The notes below the pieces were generated by a model that had not been told where the DNA came from, ran no database searches, and saw nothing but the letters and a program-made list of their open reading frames with translations. Of a DNA stretch of 64,000 nt, positions 12,075-23,357 are shown piece after piece. The stretch comes from Sanderia malayensis. Taxonomy: Eukaryota; Cnidaria; Scyphozoa; Semaeostomeae; Pelagiidae. Positions within the stretch are counted from its first letter, which is position 1; each line of letters begins with the position of its first letter. The stretch lies in assembly GCA_013076295.1 (NCBI GenBank), contig RQOL01000772.1, positions 2,170,001 through 2,234,000 of the forward strand, in the 5' to 3' direction. The position numbers and the translations under genes are program-made.

Positions 12075-12240
12075 TAGTGTCGTAAGTTCTAGTCTATAGA
12101 AGGTGTGAACACGTGACGTTTCAATCTCTAAAGGTGGGCAGACATGCGCATTAACATGTTCCTGGGCAGTGCGCAGGAACGTATATAATGTAATGGTGTT
12201 CTCAATGGATGACGTACTGGGGTTAGGCACTGATCTCAAT
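12075..12240 (+). repeat. Diverged single unit of the GCGCA/TGACGT satellite family
   Basis: Contains gtgacgt, ctaaaggtgggc, catgcgcat and gtgcgcaggaacgtat in the order found in the arrays at 27.4-28.4 kb and 62.8-63.7 kb, but lacks the TTAGGG block. It lies beside a SINE. Confidence 0.5.
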
Positions 12241-12999
12241 AAAACTGCACAAAAATTTTACTGTACACAGAGTCGTGCTTTTTGTTGCTTAAAATGCGAA
12301 AAAATTAGGGCAAGGAGTGAATGCGAAGGTTGGCGAGGAATCAACAAAAAGAGGGAATTCCCAAGGATTTTTCATTCGTAAGTTTTCATGTTGTTTTGTA
12401 CAAAATTAAATTCAACTATAGCTAGGTTAGGCCTATACAACTCGTTTAAAAAAGAAACTGAGATTTGTCAGTAAAGCTTTTTATTTTATCGTTAGATGGC
12501 AAAGTTTGTTTATTTTGCGTATGAAACTGGCAACTAAACCACAGTAAAAGGCAGCGAAAGTGTGGGCAAAAAATGCGAAGGCTTCACACTTAGCAAACTT
12601 GATAAAAACACCCTTGTCGTTTGCTATAATGGAGAAGAAGAACCAGGGCTTTTGTAAACACGTCAAGTGTGGAGATCCAAAGAAGCTTTTATCAAGTTTT
12701 ATCCAGGTCTTGTTTGAACCTGCTTTAAGTACTCAATAATTTTGATATTTACCTATATCAATATGGTTATAGAATAGTTTTTCTATGTTGTAGTTATACT
12801 TTTGATCCAAGTCAAACGGTCTGTAATATTATGTATATTATGTACGTCTGTAATATTATGTATTGTCGTTATATTACGACAATATTATGTCATAATACAT
12901 ATATTATGTATTATGACATAACAAGAACATAACGCTGTTAAAAACCTGACTGTTCTGCAGTGTATATTTGCATTTACTTCCTATCAAATTTGTTAATCT

Positions 13000-13245
13000 A
13001 CCTATTAATTCTATAGTTGGTCTAAAAACATCTTCTGTATTCTGTCTCACTTGGCTGACAACAGATAAGTTCAGTGCCTTGCAGATACTGATCTTAAAAT
13101 TTGAGCTGAAGGAAGAGTTCATCACATTTGGCATTATGGTACTGATAGGAGCCTGCTCAGGCTTTTGACATGCTTTTTCCTCACAATCATTGTTTGGCTC
13201 TACCTTTTTATGAGCTGGATTTGTGTTCAATATATTGTTCACTGC
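13000..13245 (-). CDS. Orphan exon or exon relic, unrecognised
   Basis: On the minus strand an acceptor (ttttattgatgcag) near 13245 opens a frame of about 80 residues containing HKKVEPNNDCEEKACQKPEQ, ending at a possible donor (atag then gtagat) near 13000. Composition is balanced and coding-like, unlike the surrounding AT-rich frames. I found no partner exons within a few kilobases, so it may be one exon of a dispersed gene, or a relic carried by a repeat. Family not recognised. Confidence 0.3.
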
Positions 13246-13357
13246 ATCAATAAAATTTGATTTGTGTGAAGAAAAAACAAAAATTCTAAAAATCTTGGCC
13301 TATCAAAAAATTCTGCAGAAACTGCTTTACATCAAAATAAAACGTCAATTTTATTTG

Positions 13358-14601
13358 CTGTCGCGAGTCACCTCAAGGTTCCTTTGATCAAAGGGTGCTT
13401 TCAATTTCAAAACGATACGGCTTCTCGACATGTTAGCTAGCTCACGAAATTTGTCCCCCCCCCCTCCAATGTAGCATTTGAATACAAAGTTTATCAATGC
13501 AATAGGAAGTCAAAGGAATTGGCATAAGCACTGTTTTGGATTGCAGCACATCGCGTGACGTCACATCACATGCTGCATTTAGCTTTGTATAAGTTGCGTG
13601 TTTTTTGAATCGGAGCTATTTGCGATCAGGGACCACCCAACTAGATATGGAGCAATGTACAGAAATATATCTTCCGACTTGGTCACATTGAGAACCTCAA
13701 ACGAAGTTTAAAATTTAATTTTAATTCCTTTTCCATAAAGATGCGCATCTCATTTCGCCAACATCCTGATTTTGTTGATTGTATTGAGAATAATGAAGTT
13801 CATACATAATGATCATAGGTGCATATGTTCTGATCTTTTATTCACTGAAATTCGCTCATGAAATGTACTGGGAATAGCCGCAAGCTATAAGCTGCAGTGT
13901 TTGCCGATGGCAAATCAAGTTTTTATTGGTGCGTGCAATCCACGTGTTGCAGTTTTATCGTGCATTATTATTGTTGCATCATGCAAATGCAAATTACCAC
14001 GTAATAACTGTATAAACCACGTAAACTGTGTCTATAACTTGCAAGCTACAGACTTAATTGATAGGGCCAACATATCTAAGTATTATCTAGTTTTCTAAAT
14101 ATAGAGGTGTCCATAAAGGAACATTTACACGCATTGCCTGGTTCAGCTAAGCAGGCATTGAAGATACCTGTTTATCTAAATACTTTATCTGTTTAACTAA
14201 CAGGTACCCAAGGTATCCCTATTTAACTTTATTTATTGTGAACGTCATAACGTCATGTTCGGATACAAGGTTCTTTTTCGGGCCTTTTTCACGCGTGTGA
14301 GGTCCTAACTAAGATGTTCGCCCAAACCCACACTGTAATTAATTGGCTTACATTTTTAAGGACTTTAAAGGAGAAAACTGATTTAGCTACTTGGTTGAAA
14401 AATATCTATCAAAGATTTCTTCGTATACTATCGAATTAGCTGTCTTGACAACTTGTGATCCCAACACATCTCATGCAAGGAAATGGCTGCATTGTAAGGA
14501 TGCATGCTCTCTCTGTTAGGAGCCTATTGTTTTTGTCTTCACATAGATACATAGGGTTAGATTAATGAAAATCAAAGGAACCTTGAGGTGACTCGCGACA
14601 G
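13358..14601. mobile_element. Non-autonomous DNA transposon with perfect 31-bp terminal inverted repeats
   Basis: 13358-13388 and 14571-14601 are exact inverted copies (outer end CTGTCGCGAGTCACC, inner end CCTTTGAT). The 1.24-kb interior has no transposase frame. I could not see an unambiguous target duplication at the edges. Superfamily unassigned. Confidence 0.75.
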
Positions 14602-16514
14602 ATGGCTTTTATTTCACTGTATTATCCAGAAAGTGAAGAAAGTAATATTAAATTAAAGGGCTTATGCAGCCTGAAATGAGATAACGATTTTTTTACGGAG
14701 ATGGAGAGAAAAAGATCTGAGTATCACTATGAACCTATTTTGAGTGTTTTCTGACGAGTTTAAGTATGTTTTTTCCAAGCTCAAACACAGCCAGGTCTGC
14801 GCTATATTTTCCTCACATTATGAGTCAATTCTCGTTGCTTTCAATTAAAACAGAAATGTTAACAAATTTTGAAAAAAATAAAACTTTCAAGATTTTGATT
14901 CAGTGTGACGTCAGAATGAACCGAGCTATTGTTCTTCAACTATTGTTCTTTGAACAAGAGCTGCCCGGCCTGTGTTGAAACAGTGTCTGGCTAAAATCTT
15001 TTCAAAATGTCATGTCGGATTGCGAAAATAGTAGCTCAAAACAAATTCCTCTGACAACGAAGGACGAAGTCTTCCTGAGGATAGCGAAGAAGACGAAGAC
15101 TATTCAGTAGTCAGTTCGTATAGTTGAAACTCGCACGAAGGAGAACCTCTTGCAAGAGCAAGAAGACCGAGAGCTGGGTACGGCAGTGATGATAAAGAAT
15201 CGGGTTGTGAAGGCCTACCTAGATATCTCTGAAAGAGCTGGATGCCCGTTTTGAAAATAAAACTTATGTTGATAATTGGTTAGTTCATTTGTTATTTAAT
15301 AAATTATTGGCAACTGTTAAACATTAATTCTATGGAATCATATGAGTTTTGTTCATTGTACTGTTTTGTCTTCAGTTGTTACGGTCCAATCCAGGTCTTC
15401 AGAAGAGTTTCGTCTTGCGAGACTTATGGAGAGAGACGAATTTGGTGTTGGCGCAGCAAATTCAAAAAACCTTTGTTTTGAGACCACTCACGCAAACATT
15501 TTGACTCCAGTTTTCGATCTTGTTTCATCAAGTTAAAAAACTATCATTTTCCAAAACAAAAATGAAATACTATAATTGTTGTATTAGTTGCATAAGCATA
15601 CAGCTAGAAAACTTTCTTCTTTTCACCTGATGCTTCCAATCCAACGAGTCAAAAATGCTCCCCGTCTCCGTGTGTGATCGTGCTCGTGGTCCCCCCCTGC
15701 CACAGCGTGCCCAGCATCTAGTATGGTACGTCATGTTGTTTGTTATTTCAACAAGTTTACATTTTATCCAATGAAAAACTTGCAAAGTGATATCATACTT
15801 GGTTGCCTCACTTCAAATCAAAAGTGAACGTTTGAATCTGAGGCACATACCTTATATGGGCAAGTAGGAAGTCTACACAGACACAGACACAGACACAGAC
15901 ACAGACACAGAACACAACATTTTCCCCACTCACCAACATATACTCGCTTGCGCATGCGCGTCGCGAGTCAATCATCCAAGTGGTCTGCGATTGCAATTCA
16001 CTTAAGCTATTACGAAGCTATAAAAAGTTTACCAGGGTCTTAATTATTCTTGTTAAACGGAGATTACAATGTACTATGAAACTGTTCATAGGATTCGATG
16101 TTCTGTTCGCTATATTTCGAGAAGTTCCATGATCTATACATACGAGGCTTGCTGCACTCTGCGTTCGACAAAGCTCTAATTAGATTTGTCTGAGTTATTT
16201 CTGCGTCGATTGCATTGCATTGTAAGCGTAAGGCTCGCACTTGAAAGGCTGTTTACTCAAATTGCGGATGTAGTGAGGTTGGTCTTATTTTCGTGATGTG
16301 TTTCACTTTAAGCTTGTTAGCTTGATGTTGTAGGAATTTTGAAATAGCAAGTATTATCAATGGCTGAAGAAGATTTCTCCTCTGCTCAGTTGTTTAGCAA
16401 TTGCCAGTTTAAAACCATGTCTAATCATTAATCTAGTTAGCTTCATTGCTAATCACGATATCTAGATTAGCCGAGCATAGAAATCCTTTCTCGTGGAAAT
16501 ATTTTGCTAAATTG
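14602..16514. other. Intergenic DNA with a (CACAGA)n microsatellite
   Basis: About 40 bp of CACAGA repeats lie at 15871-15910. Otherwise only short chance frames are present. No gene or transposon end was recognised. Confidence 0.4.
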
Positions 16515-17543
16515 CAGGGGCGGCGCGCAGCTCTATAAAAGTACTATTAGTTTTTGCTCGCTCCGCTCGCAAAAAGCCAACGTGGGTGGAAAATGTTAGT
16601 CCAGGAGAATCAACTGCCTTTCCCTCATACTGTTGGTTAAAGTATTTCAACGACATTCGACAAATTAAACAGCTGCCACAATAAAAATGTTTGAATGATA
16701 AAATTGTTTACCTTTTTTAATTATAAAAAATTTCCTGGCCCCGTTCTATCCTCCCGAAACCCAATCAAAATTGACTAAATGTGGTTACAAGAAAGGTTTT
16801 TCTCCTGGTGTTTTGCGTCTGATGGGTGCCGGTGGCGGCCATTTCCTTTTTTTACAACGGTTTCCAGCCCACTTAATGCCGTAGCCCTACTATTAATTTC
16901 TGCAAACTAATAGTAAGGCCGCTTCTTTCAGCTCCGGTGATTCAAAAACATAAAAAAATGCCTGTAGTTTTGCAATAAATTTGCCCTGCTCTGACAAAAG
17001 GAACAACACTTTTGAAAGATTCCATTTAACTCTATCGGAGACCACTTCATTCATTTTGAAGCGACCTTTTCTTTGAACAATTTTTCACTCGAATTGTCAC
17101 TGCGAGGTCTGACTTGAAATTGCTGCTATTAGATTCTCAAAACGAATAGTGAAGTTGTATTACAATCCTACGACACAATAGTTGCAACGTCACCAACAAT
17201 GGGGCAGATGACGAAATGTTCAATTGTTTTCCTTCATATGCTATTGAGATTGCCAGACTAATAGCGTGGCCGGAGACGCGGATGGGTCATATTGAATTGC
17301 AAAGGAATGTCAGCGGCTCATTTTATGGGATTAATGAATAATGGCATGTCATATAACCCAGATCAAGTAAACCTAGGCAATGGGAATGGGACCATGACTA
17401 TAAATAAGACCTGTCGTTTGACATTTTGTTTGCTGTCGTTTGGTACCTTTTTTCAAATTGTTTTTCCCGAAAATAATTAGAAAGAATTATGGGAAAAACT
17501 ACTATTAGACTAATAACATTAATAGTGCTCCCCGCCGCCACTG
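16515..17543. mobile_element. hAT-like non-autonomous element, 8-bp target duplication
   Basis: The ends are CAGGGGCGGCGCGCAG on the left and, inverted, CAGTGGCGGCGGGGAG on the right. The element is flanked by an exact 8-bp direct repeat, CTAAATTG, at 16507-16514 and 17544-17551. CAGRG-type ends with 8-bp duplications are the hAT signature. The 1,029-bp interior has no transposase. It holds a strong hairpin (TTTTTGCTCGC / GCGAGCAAAAA inverted arms near 16549-16577) close to the left end. Confidence 0.8.
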
Positions 17544-18038
17544 CTAAATTGATAAATCTACCACAATTATGTTTTGCCATTTTTAATGTCCCAGCGTCAT
17601 GTCAGAACGCTTAAACATACCCTTGAAAGTATGCTAAGCCAGTTTCAGATGAGTGTAAAGAAATTCCTTTTTGTTATGCTGTTAGTACTATTAGTAGATT
17701 ATGGTTGTCATAGCACCACGAGTTCATTCATTAGAGAGTCTAAAAATCAAATATGGAAATTCATTTTGCATGTTTAATAGCTAATGAAACCAGTTGTTTA
17801 TTTTAAAATGATAAATGCAAATTTGTTTATAACGAACTCTGGTACTGGAGTAGCCTTATATATTATATATATTTATTTAATAATCAGCAATATTAATTAT
17901 AGGTTTTTTCTGAGAAGGGCTGCCTTGAGGGGCTCTTGCAAGTTTGATTTCACTAAGAACAAACAATAATTATAATTATTTCTAATAAAAATGGCTTTCA
18001 TCGATCCTAGATTGTTTCTAATTTAGCTACGCATAAAT

Positions 18039-18579
18039 TCATTCGTTTTTAGTTTCTTTATTCGATAAAATTGCTGCAACTAAGAGAATTGCCAGAAATA
18101 TGGATAGACCAGCAAATTGTGTTGTAAATATGTCTCTCTTTTCATTTTGCTTTCGTTTTTGTTGGATTACATGCTTGTCTCCTATAATTCCAATTCTATA
18201 AGCTACATCCTTTATTCTTCTGTCTTCACTCATCTTTCTAGCTTCATTAATATGAGCTTGGTTGGTCTTCTTTCTCATGTTTGCTTTGCAATAATAGCAA
18301 ACCACTTTGCAAGCAAGTTCTATTAATAAATTCTAGCATGCATACGTTGTGTTTTGTGCAATTTGACTATCCAATCCGTTGTTTTTCATTGCAGTAATGA
18401 GCTTGTATTTGACCTGACAAATCCGCTGAACACAAATGAATGCTCTTGCTTGCCTTCTGGCCTAAAATGATGTTATTAGCTACTTCTTCAGCCTGGTGAG
18501 TTACGTTCTTATAAGTATAATTTAGTAGTGTTTTACGATCGCCAACAAATGTGCCCATCCCTATGCTTTTGATCTCCAT
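18039..18579 (-). CDS. Tail-anchored small protein, weak BH3-like motif
   Basis: On the minus strand exon 1 runs 18579-18414 and exon 2 18283-18039, joined in phase across a 130-bp intron to 136 residues. The ATG context is strong (acaATGG); the donor (G then gtcaaat) is weak. The protein is hydrophilic, then has RIGIIGDKH at about residues 86-94, a basic linker, and one C-terminal hydrophobic segment (FAGLSIFLAILLVAAIL) followed by a short polar tail, the layout of a tail-anchored membrane protein. The I-x-x-I-G-D core fits the loose BH3 pattern, but the position-four residue is His rather than hydrophobic. A second gene with the same architecture lies 4 kb away on the same strand. Family not firmly recognised; a SNARE-like or other tail-anchored protein is the alternative. 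Confidence 0.45.
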
Positions 18580-20189
18580 TGTTATGAAATCAAGTTTTTC
18601 ACAGTTTTAATTGTTCCCTTTCTTTAAGAAACAGTGTCTGCATTGTATTATTAGAAGAAAAACCACTTCATAATTTGAAGATAGGATTCTTGTGGAATGA
18701 AAAACAACATCTTGCTTTTCTTTTATCAGCCAGAAAGCAGGTGTTTGTAGATAATGCTGATAATGTGCGAAGGTCTGTGTGTGTTGTGTTACAATGCCAT
18801 AACGACTTGTTTCATATCTCTCCATTCTACCGAGAATTTGCAGCAGGCTGCATAACAGGTTTATTCTATGCATGTTTGCAGCAACAAGGTTCATGGTAAA
18901 AGTAAATTTTTTTCTAATCATCCAGCCCAGTATTGATCCAGCCTAGAATCATCCAGCCTAGAAGTGATCTAGAACTTAGTTTCAACGGCCATTCAATTTT
19001 CTAACTCGATGGCATTTTATTTATTTACCAAGACATATATTTGAAATCTTTTTATAATAGCTTGTTTGACAAGACATGGATGTTTTGTTATTTTCGAACT
19101 TTTGATAATCAAGCAATTTGTAAATTGGTCGATCTCGAACAAGAATCTAATAATGTGATCGGAAATATGGGAACCTTATTGAACTTTATTTAAAACCTAC
19201 ATACAAAAATATTTGCCGAAATATATCAAAGGGTATGGATTTACGGAGGAATTTATAACGAAGGAATTTAATGGCAGATACCAAGTAGATGGGCTATACC
19301 TGAGTAAGCTGAAGAAGATTGGTAACGAACGACCAGTGCGCTGTGGAGGAGCGTTGTTGATGGCCTGTCAGGGGGAATGGACCCAGATAAAGTATATGCA
19401 AACTTTCGTAATAAATAGAAGGCAGGAATAGTGTAGAAAGAGCTAAGGAAGATAAAATTCTCGGACTTCAATAAGTTAATTTCAGTTTCCTTCTGGTCTT
19501 GTACTATTTTGACCTGCAGTTTTCAAAAATGCATTTTAGTGTCTGGCGGGTCTGTTTTATTAGCTACTGAAAAGACACGCATTTGCCAACATTGTTAAGC
19601 TATTTTTGGCTATCTTGTACAAGGTCCATGTCAATACCTGTTTCTGAATTGAATTTCACAAATGAATGCCAATCAATTTAGGTAATAATATTGATGTTAA
19701 CATGAAGTAGAGAGGAGGTGAAATCGATCTGCTTGTATTTCGATGCTTGGACACCTGCACGTCATTTGTTTTATTTCTATTCACTTCTATTTTCACACGC
19801 AAAGGCCCCCTCTGCAGTGTGTATATTTTTAATGCTTCTGAAGAATAATTGCAACCACAAGGTCATCAATTATTACTTGCTTTTTAACCATGATGCATTG
19901 CTAATGGTCAAGCAATGCTGTGTCTCATTACACGTCTAAGCGTCAAGAACGTGCGTAGAAGAGGAAGCATTTAATCGTGGTTCCTGTTAACAATTGTTAC
20001 GACATTGATTTGTTTACGTTTGAGAAACACTTGTAGTTTTTTGCGCAAAATCATTAGTGTTTCCTTGTACACGCGTTGGAGAGATCGTTGTTTACTTGTT
20101 TACAAACAGAAAGATCTGGAGGCGTGCGAACCAGCTGTAAACAACATAAACAAAATAAACAAATGGAATAAAAAATCATTGGTTTGATA
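18580..20189. other. Intergenic region, no recognised gene
   Basis: Open frames of up to about 100 residues exist on both strands over 18607-18921, and a 72-residue frame at 19213-19431, but none has coding-like composition with splice sites or a known motif. Confidence 0.35.
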
Positions 20190-20761
20190 ATGGAGAACTC
20201 ATTTTACTCAAAAGATAATGAACTGCATACGATTAATGAAAACCTTGATGCTGACGATGAATCTGATTCTAGCGAAATGGAGGATAATATTAGTAATGGT
20301 GGTAATTTGAACAAACGTTGTCGCAAGTTGTCAATGCAGGCCAGAGTGACAAACTCTAACGATGCCAATAAAGCAAGGAGACGCCGAACGAGCTGCAATG
20401 ACATTCTGCCGACTATCAATGCAGATAAGAGAAGTAAATCTTTCAACGAAGCCAGTTTACCAAGCATTGTCATACAACGTTCAATGTCTTTGCCAGAAAA
20501 ACTTGAGCAATGCGATCCAGGCAAGAAGCTTACAACAGGCAGCAAGAGTGCAGCCGGTAGATTGCGTCTTCCAGGTATTATGCTACCTGCCCAAGAGCAA
20601 CAAGAAACGTCTCATGAAGTCCTAGTCACGAAAAATAGCAAAAATTTCAGATATCTGCCGAATTTAGGCAAATGCGAGAGCCCAGAGTTCAGCCTGGCGT
20701 TCAGAAACAAAAGCAATAGCGATAAAACTGATCTAGATCGTTTTATGCGAAATCATTTTCG
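20190..20761 (+). CDS. Exon with upstream ATG: possible alternative N-terminus of slingshot or a separate gene
   Basis: ATG at 20190 opens 190 codons of charged, Ser-rich sequence (MENSFYSKDNELHTINEN) with basic RRRR and repeated RSMSLPEK-like phosphosite-type stretches. The frame reaches a strong donor, CG then gtgagt, at 20761 in phase 2; without splicing it stops at once at the TGA inside the donor. Phase 2 is the phase of the acceptor at 24280 (slingshot exon 3), so splicing there would make a slingshot isoform with a 190-residue different N-terminus. A one-in-three phase match is weak proof. It could also be an intronless gene. The protein is not recognised. Confidence 0.5.
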
Positions 20762-22360
20762 GTGAGTCGTAACGTAGCAATCAACTGGTGGAATAAATTA
20801 TTTGCTTGGGCAGCATAAGCTGTAATTTGGTAGTTAATTATAATGGTGGGTGTATTGTTAGCATTAGTATATGAGGTACTATGATGGCTTTGGCCCCCTG
20901 GGGTGGAGGACACGGTTTTTCTTATTGAAACGTCATTTGTTGTTCACCCACCAGTATTGCTATAATCATGACATCGATTGCCGTAAAAATCGTTCACATT
21001 TCTTTGGCTTTTATTAGTTATACGCGCGAAGTTGAACAATTCAATTGAGAGTTTTCAAAGAAATAAATGCAGACCTGCTTTCCCTTTACATATTAGCACT
21101 GGAAAAGCTACTGAAATGAAGTATAATAATGTCACTGCTTAATTTGCATAGACAAGTACGCTTTGAAGTGTTCAATATGTAAAATAATGCTGAAATATAA
21201 TAGATTATTAGCTACGTACATATACACTACGCGATTAACTTCACTGAATTTAATATAAATAAAAATGCATACTCATAATATTGTAATGTACACTTAAACG
21301 TAATACTTTTAAGGGTTGGAAATGCAAATTTGTGGAATATAAATTTTATTTCATGGAAGCTTAACATTTTATATTTACGTTGTTGTATACTGTTGGTTGT
21401 TATTTTACTATACGATTTAAAAAGCCATTTTTTTAACATTGCTCAGTCAAAAGACTTTTATTCCACCATATGTGTGCTGTGTGCATGTCCTAACCTGCTT
21501 CAAGTGGCAGTTAAACGTTCCTTTCTAAACATACCGATTTAAATGAATATACTTTTGTTCCTGCATTTTAAATCTTTCTTCATATCGGTCCCTTTAATCA
21601 AACAGAACTCTATAACCGCGCGAATTATCTTACTGAATACATTCGGCTTGCAGTCATTTCCCACCTTGGATGGCCAATTCATCTGCTTCACCAATGAATT
21701 CTATAACTTACTTTAATTACTCTATTTACTAATTAATTTTTAATCCATCGATCATTTATTTAATTTGTTTTGTCTTGCTGGATTTTACCACCAATATTAA
21801 TAATTTCTCGTCGTCTTGTCGTGAATCATGCTTGTGTGGTTGGTACATCTAAGGATAGACGGCAGTAAGAAGTCCAGTCCTACTCAATCATATCAAAGAA
21901 TGCGACATTAGATAGCTTGCTGGGTTGATAGCTAACGAGGTACTGCAATATCGTGGTGATTTTAATTGCATACTCACTCCAATGAATGTGTACACCACGC
22001 ACACCCACCAGATAGCATGTCCAGCCCAACGAACCATCACAGAACACATTCGTTCATACTCTCTTTGATCAAATTTTGATTGGCCACCTCGACGTAAATA
22101 TGTACGTGACGCAATAGTATTACATCACTCTACAGCACCCATACGAGGCCTTTTGGTTTGTAGACACATGGATTTTAAATAAAAAAGCTACAGTTTTTGT
22201 TACGTGAAATATGTTAGAAGGACTCAAGCGCAAGATATCTGCTTTCATCTACTACCAACACATTTAACTGAGCTATTTAACCCCCCCCCCACACTGACAA
22301 AAGTGCTGAATGCTACAATGTTTAACAACATCGACTTGTATAACGAAAATATATTGCTCT
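20762..22360. other. Intron or intergenic DNA, nothing recognised
   Basis: AT-rich with only short chance frames and a C10 run near 22281. No transposon ends or RNA genes seen. Confidence 0.35.
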
Positions 22361-22463
22361 TTTATTAATAAAACTGTAAGAAAAATAAATATAGTAAATG
22401 TTTTGATTAAAACAACTTTACTTCATTGAGGAGTTAGTTTCGCGACTCTTTCATCCAGATTTG

Positions 22464-22661
22464 TCATTTGTTTAATGCATAGCTAGCTCGAGTAAATATG
22501 ATAAAGTTTATAATTACAAGGATTGTGCATAGAAAGCATGCAATTTCACCTTTGTCTAAAGGTTTGCGATAATAGCAGTCATTCAAGTTGTCACCAATAC
22601 TTGCAAGTTCTTTACCAGTTTTTTTTACTTTGATGATCGTTTTCTTTTTGAGTAATTTCAT
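22464..22661 (-). CDS. Candidate BH3-only-like tail-anchored protein, 65 residues
   Basis: A single minus-strand frame from ATG 22661 to TGA 22464. The N-terminus is very basic (MKLLKKKTIIKVKK). Residues about 15-27 read TGKELASIGDNLND, matching the BH3 core L-x-x-I-G-D-x-(hydrophobic)-(N/D) seen in pro-apoptotic BAK and BIM. After 15 residues comes a hydrophobic segment (IACFLCTILVIINFIIF) and a short basic-polar tail, a C-terminal membrane anchor. BH3 plus tail anchor in a tiny protein is the layout of HRK/BIK-type BH3-only proteins. A minus-strand AATAAA (plus TTTATT at 22361-22366) lies about 100 bp beyond the stop. The start could lie in an upstream exon. Role inferred: binding the groove of Bcl-2 relatives at the mitochondrial or ER membrane. 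Confidence 0.5.
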   Translation of the reverse strand: MKLLKKKTIIKVKKTGKELASIGDNLNDCYYRKPLDKGEIACFLCTILVIINFIIFTRASYALNK

Positions 22662-23357
22662 AATTTGTCGGAGAACAACAAGCTTGAATTAATTGAAGTG
22701 CAATTTCAATTATTATTCCCAGCAGTAAAGTAATTTCACCGTGATTTCACTCACGCGATATTCAACAGGACGTTTCTCAAATATGATGGTCGAAGTTAAT
22801 TTCTCTTCAATATAAGCATGTCCAGTTAGGTATTCGTGACTTGAACACCTCTCAATTCGCCATTGTGCGTGCTTGTAAATTATTTTCACTTATATAGTGA
22901 ATTTTTTCGTAATTTGTAAGATGATAATAAATTTGATATCGAAATCACGATTTGTTTTTACCAGCACAAAGCCATGTGATGTATTAATAACCAATTCATG
23001 AACCTGTTTTGGCGCCTTCGATATTCAAGTTTTGTTTTCTGAAAACTATTGCACGGAATGTTTACCAGTTTAACCAGCATGAAAAAACACGATAGTCAAA
23101 TTAAATTGTAAATTGATTCTCTGGGATGTTGGCTAAGGGGTTGGCTACTTTTTGGACCATCACAAAAAATCTGTTTAAGTTCGGAAAGCTGGGAGATACT
23201 GGCTTGTTGTCTTTTTGGGCGTGAAACTTGCGTTGCGCATGCTCATTTTGTTTGGCATTGCTTGCAATGTTCCAGTATTCGTTGACGGAGAAATTTGTCG
23301 CTTTTGTTGTATAAAAATATAGATGAATTCAATTAATATTTGGACTTGTGATGCAAA

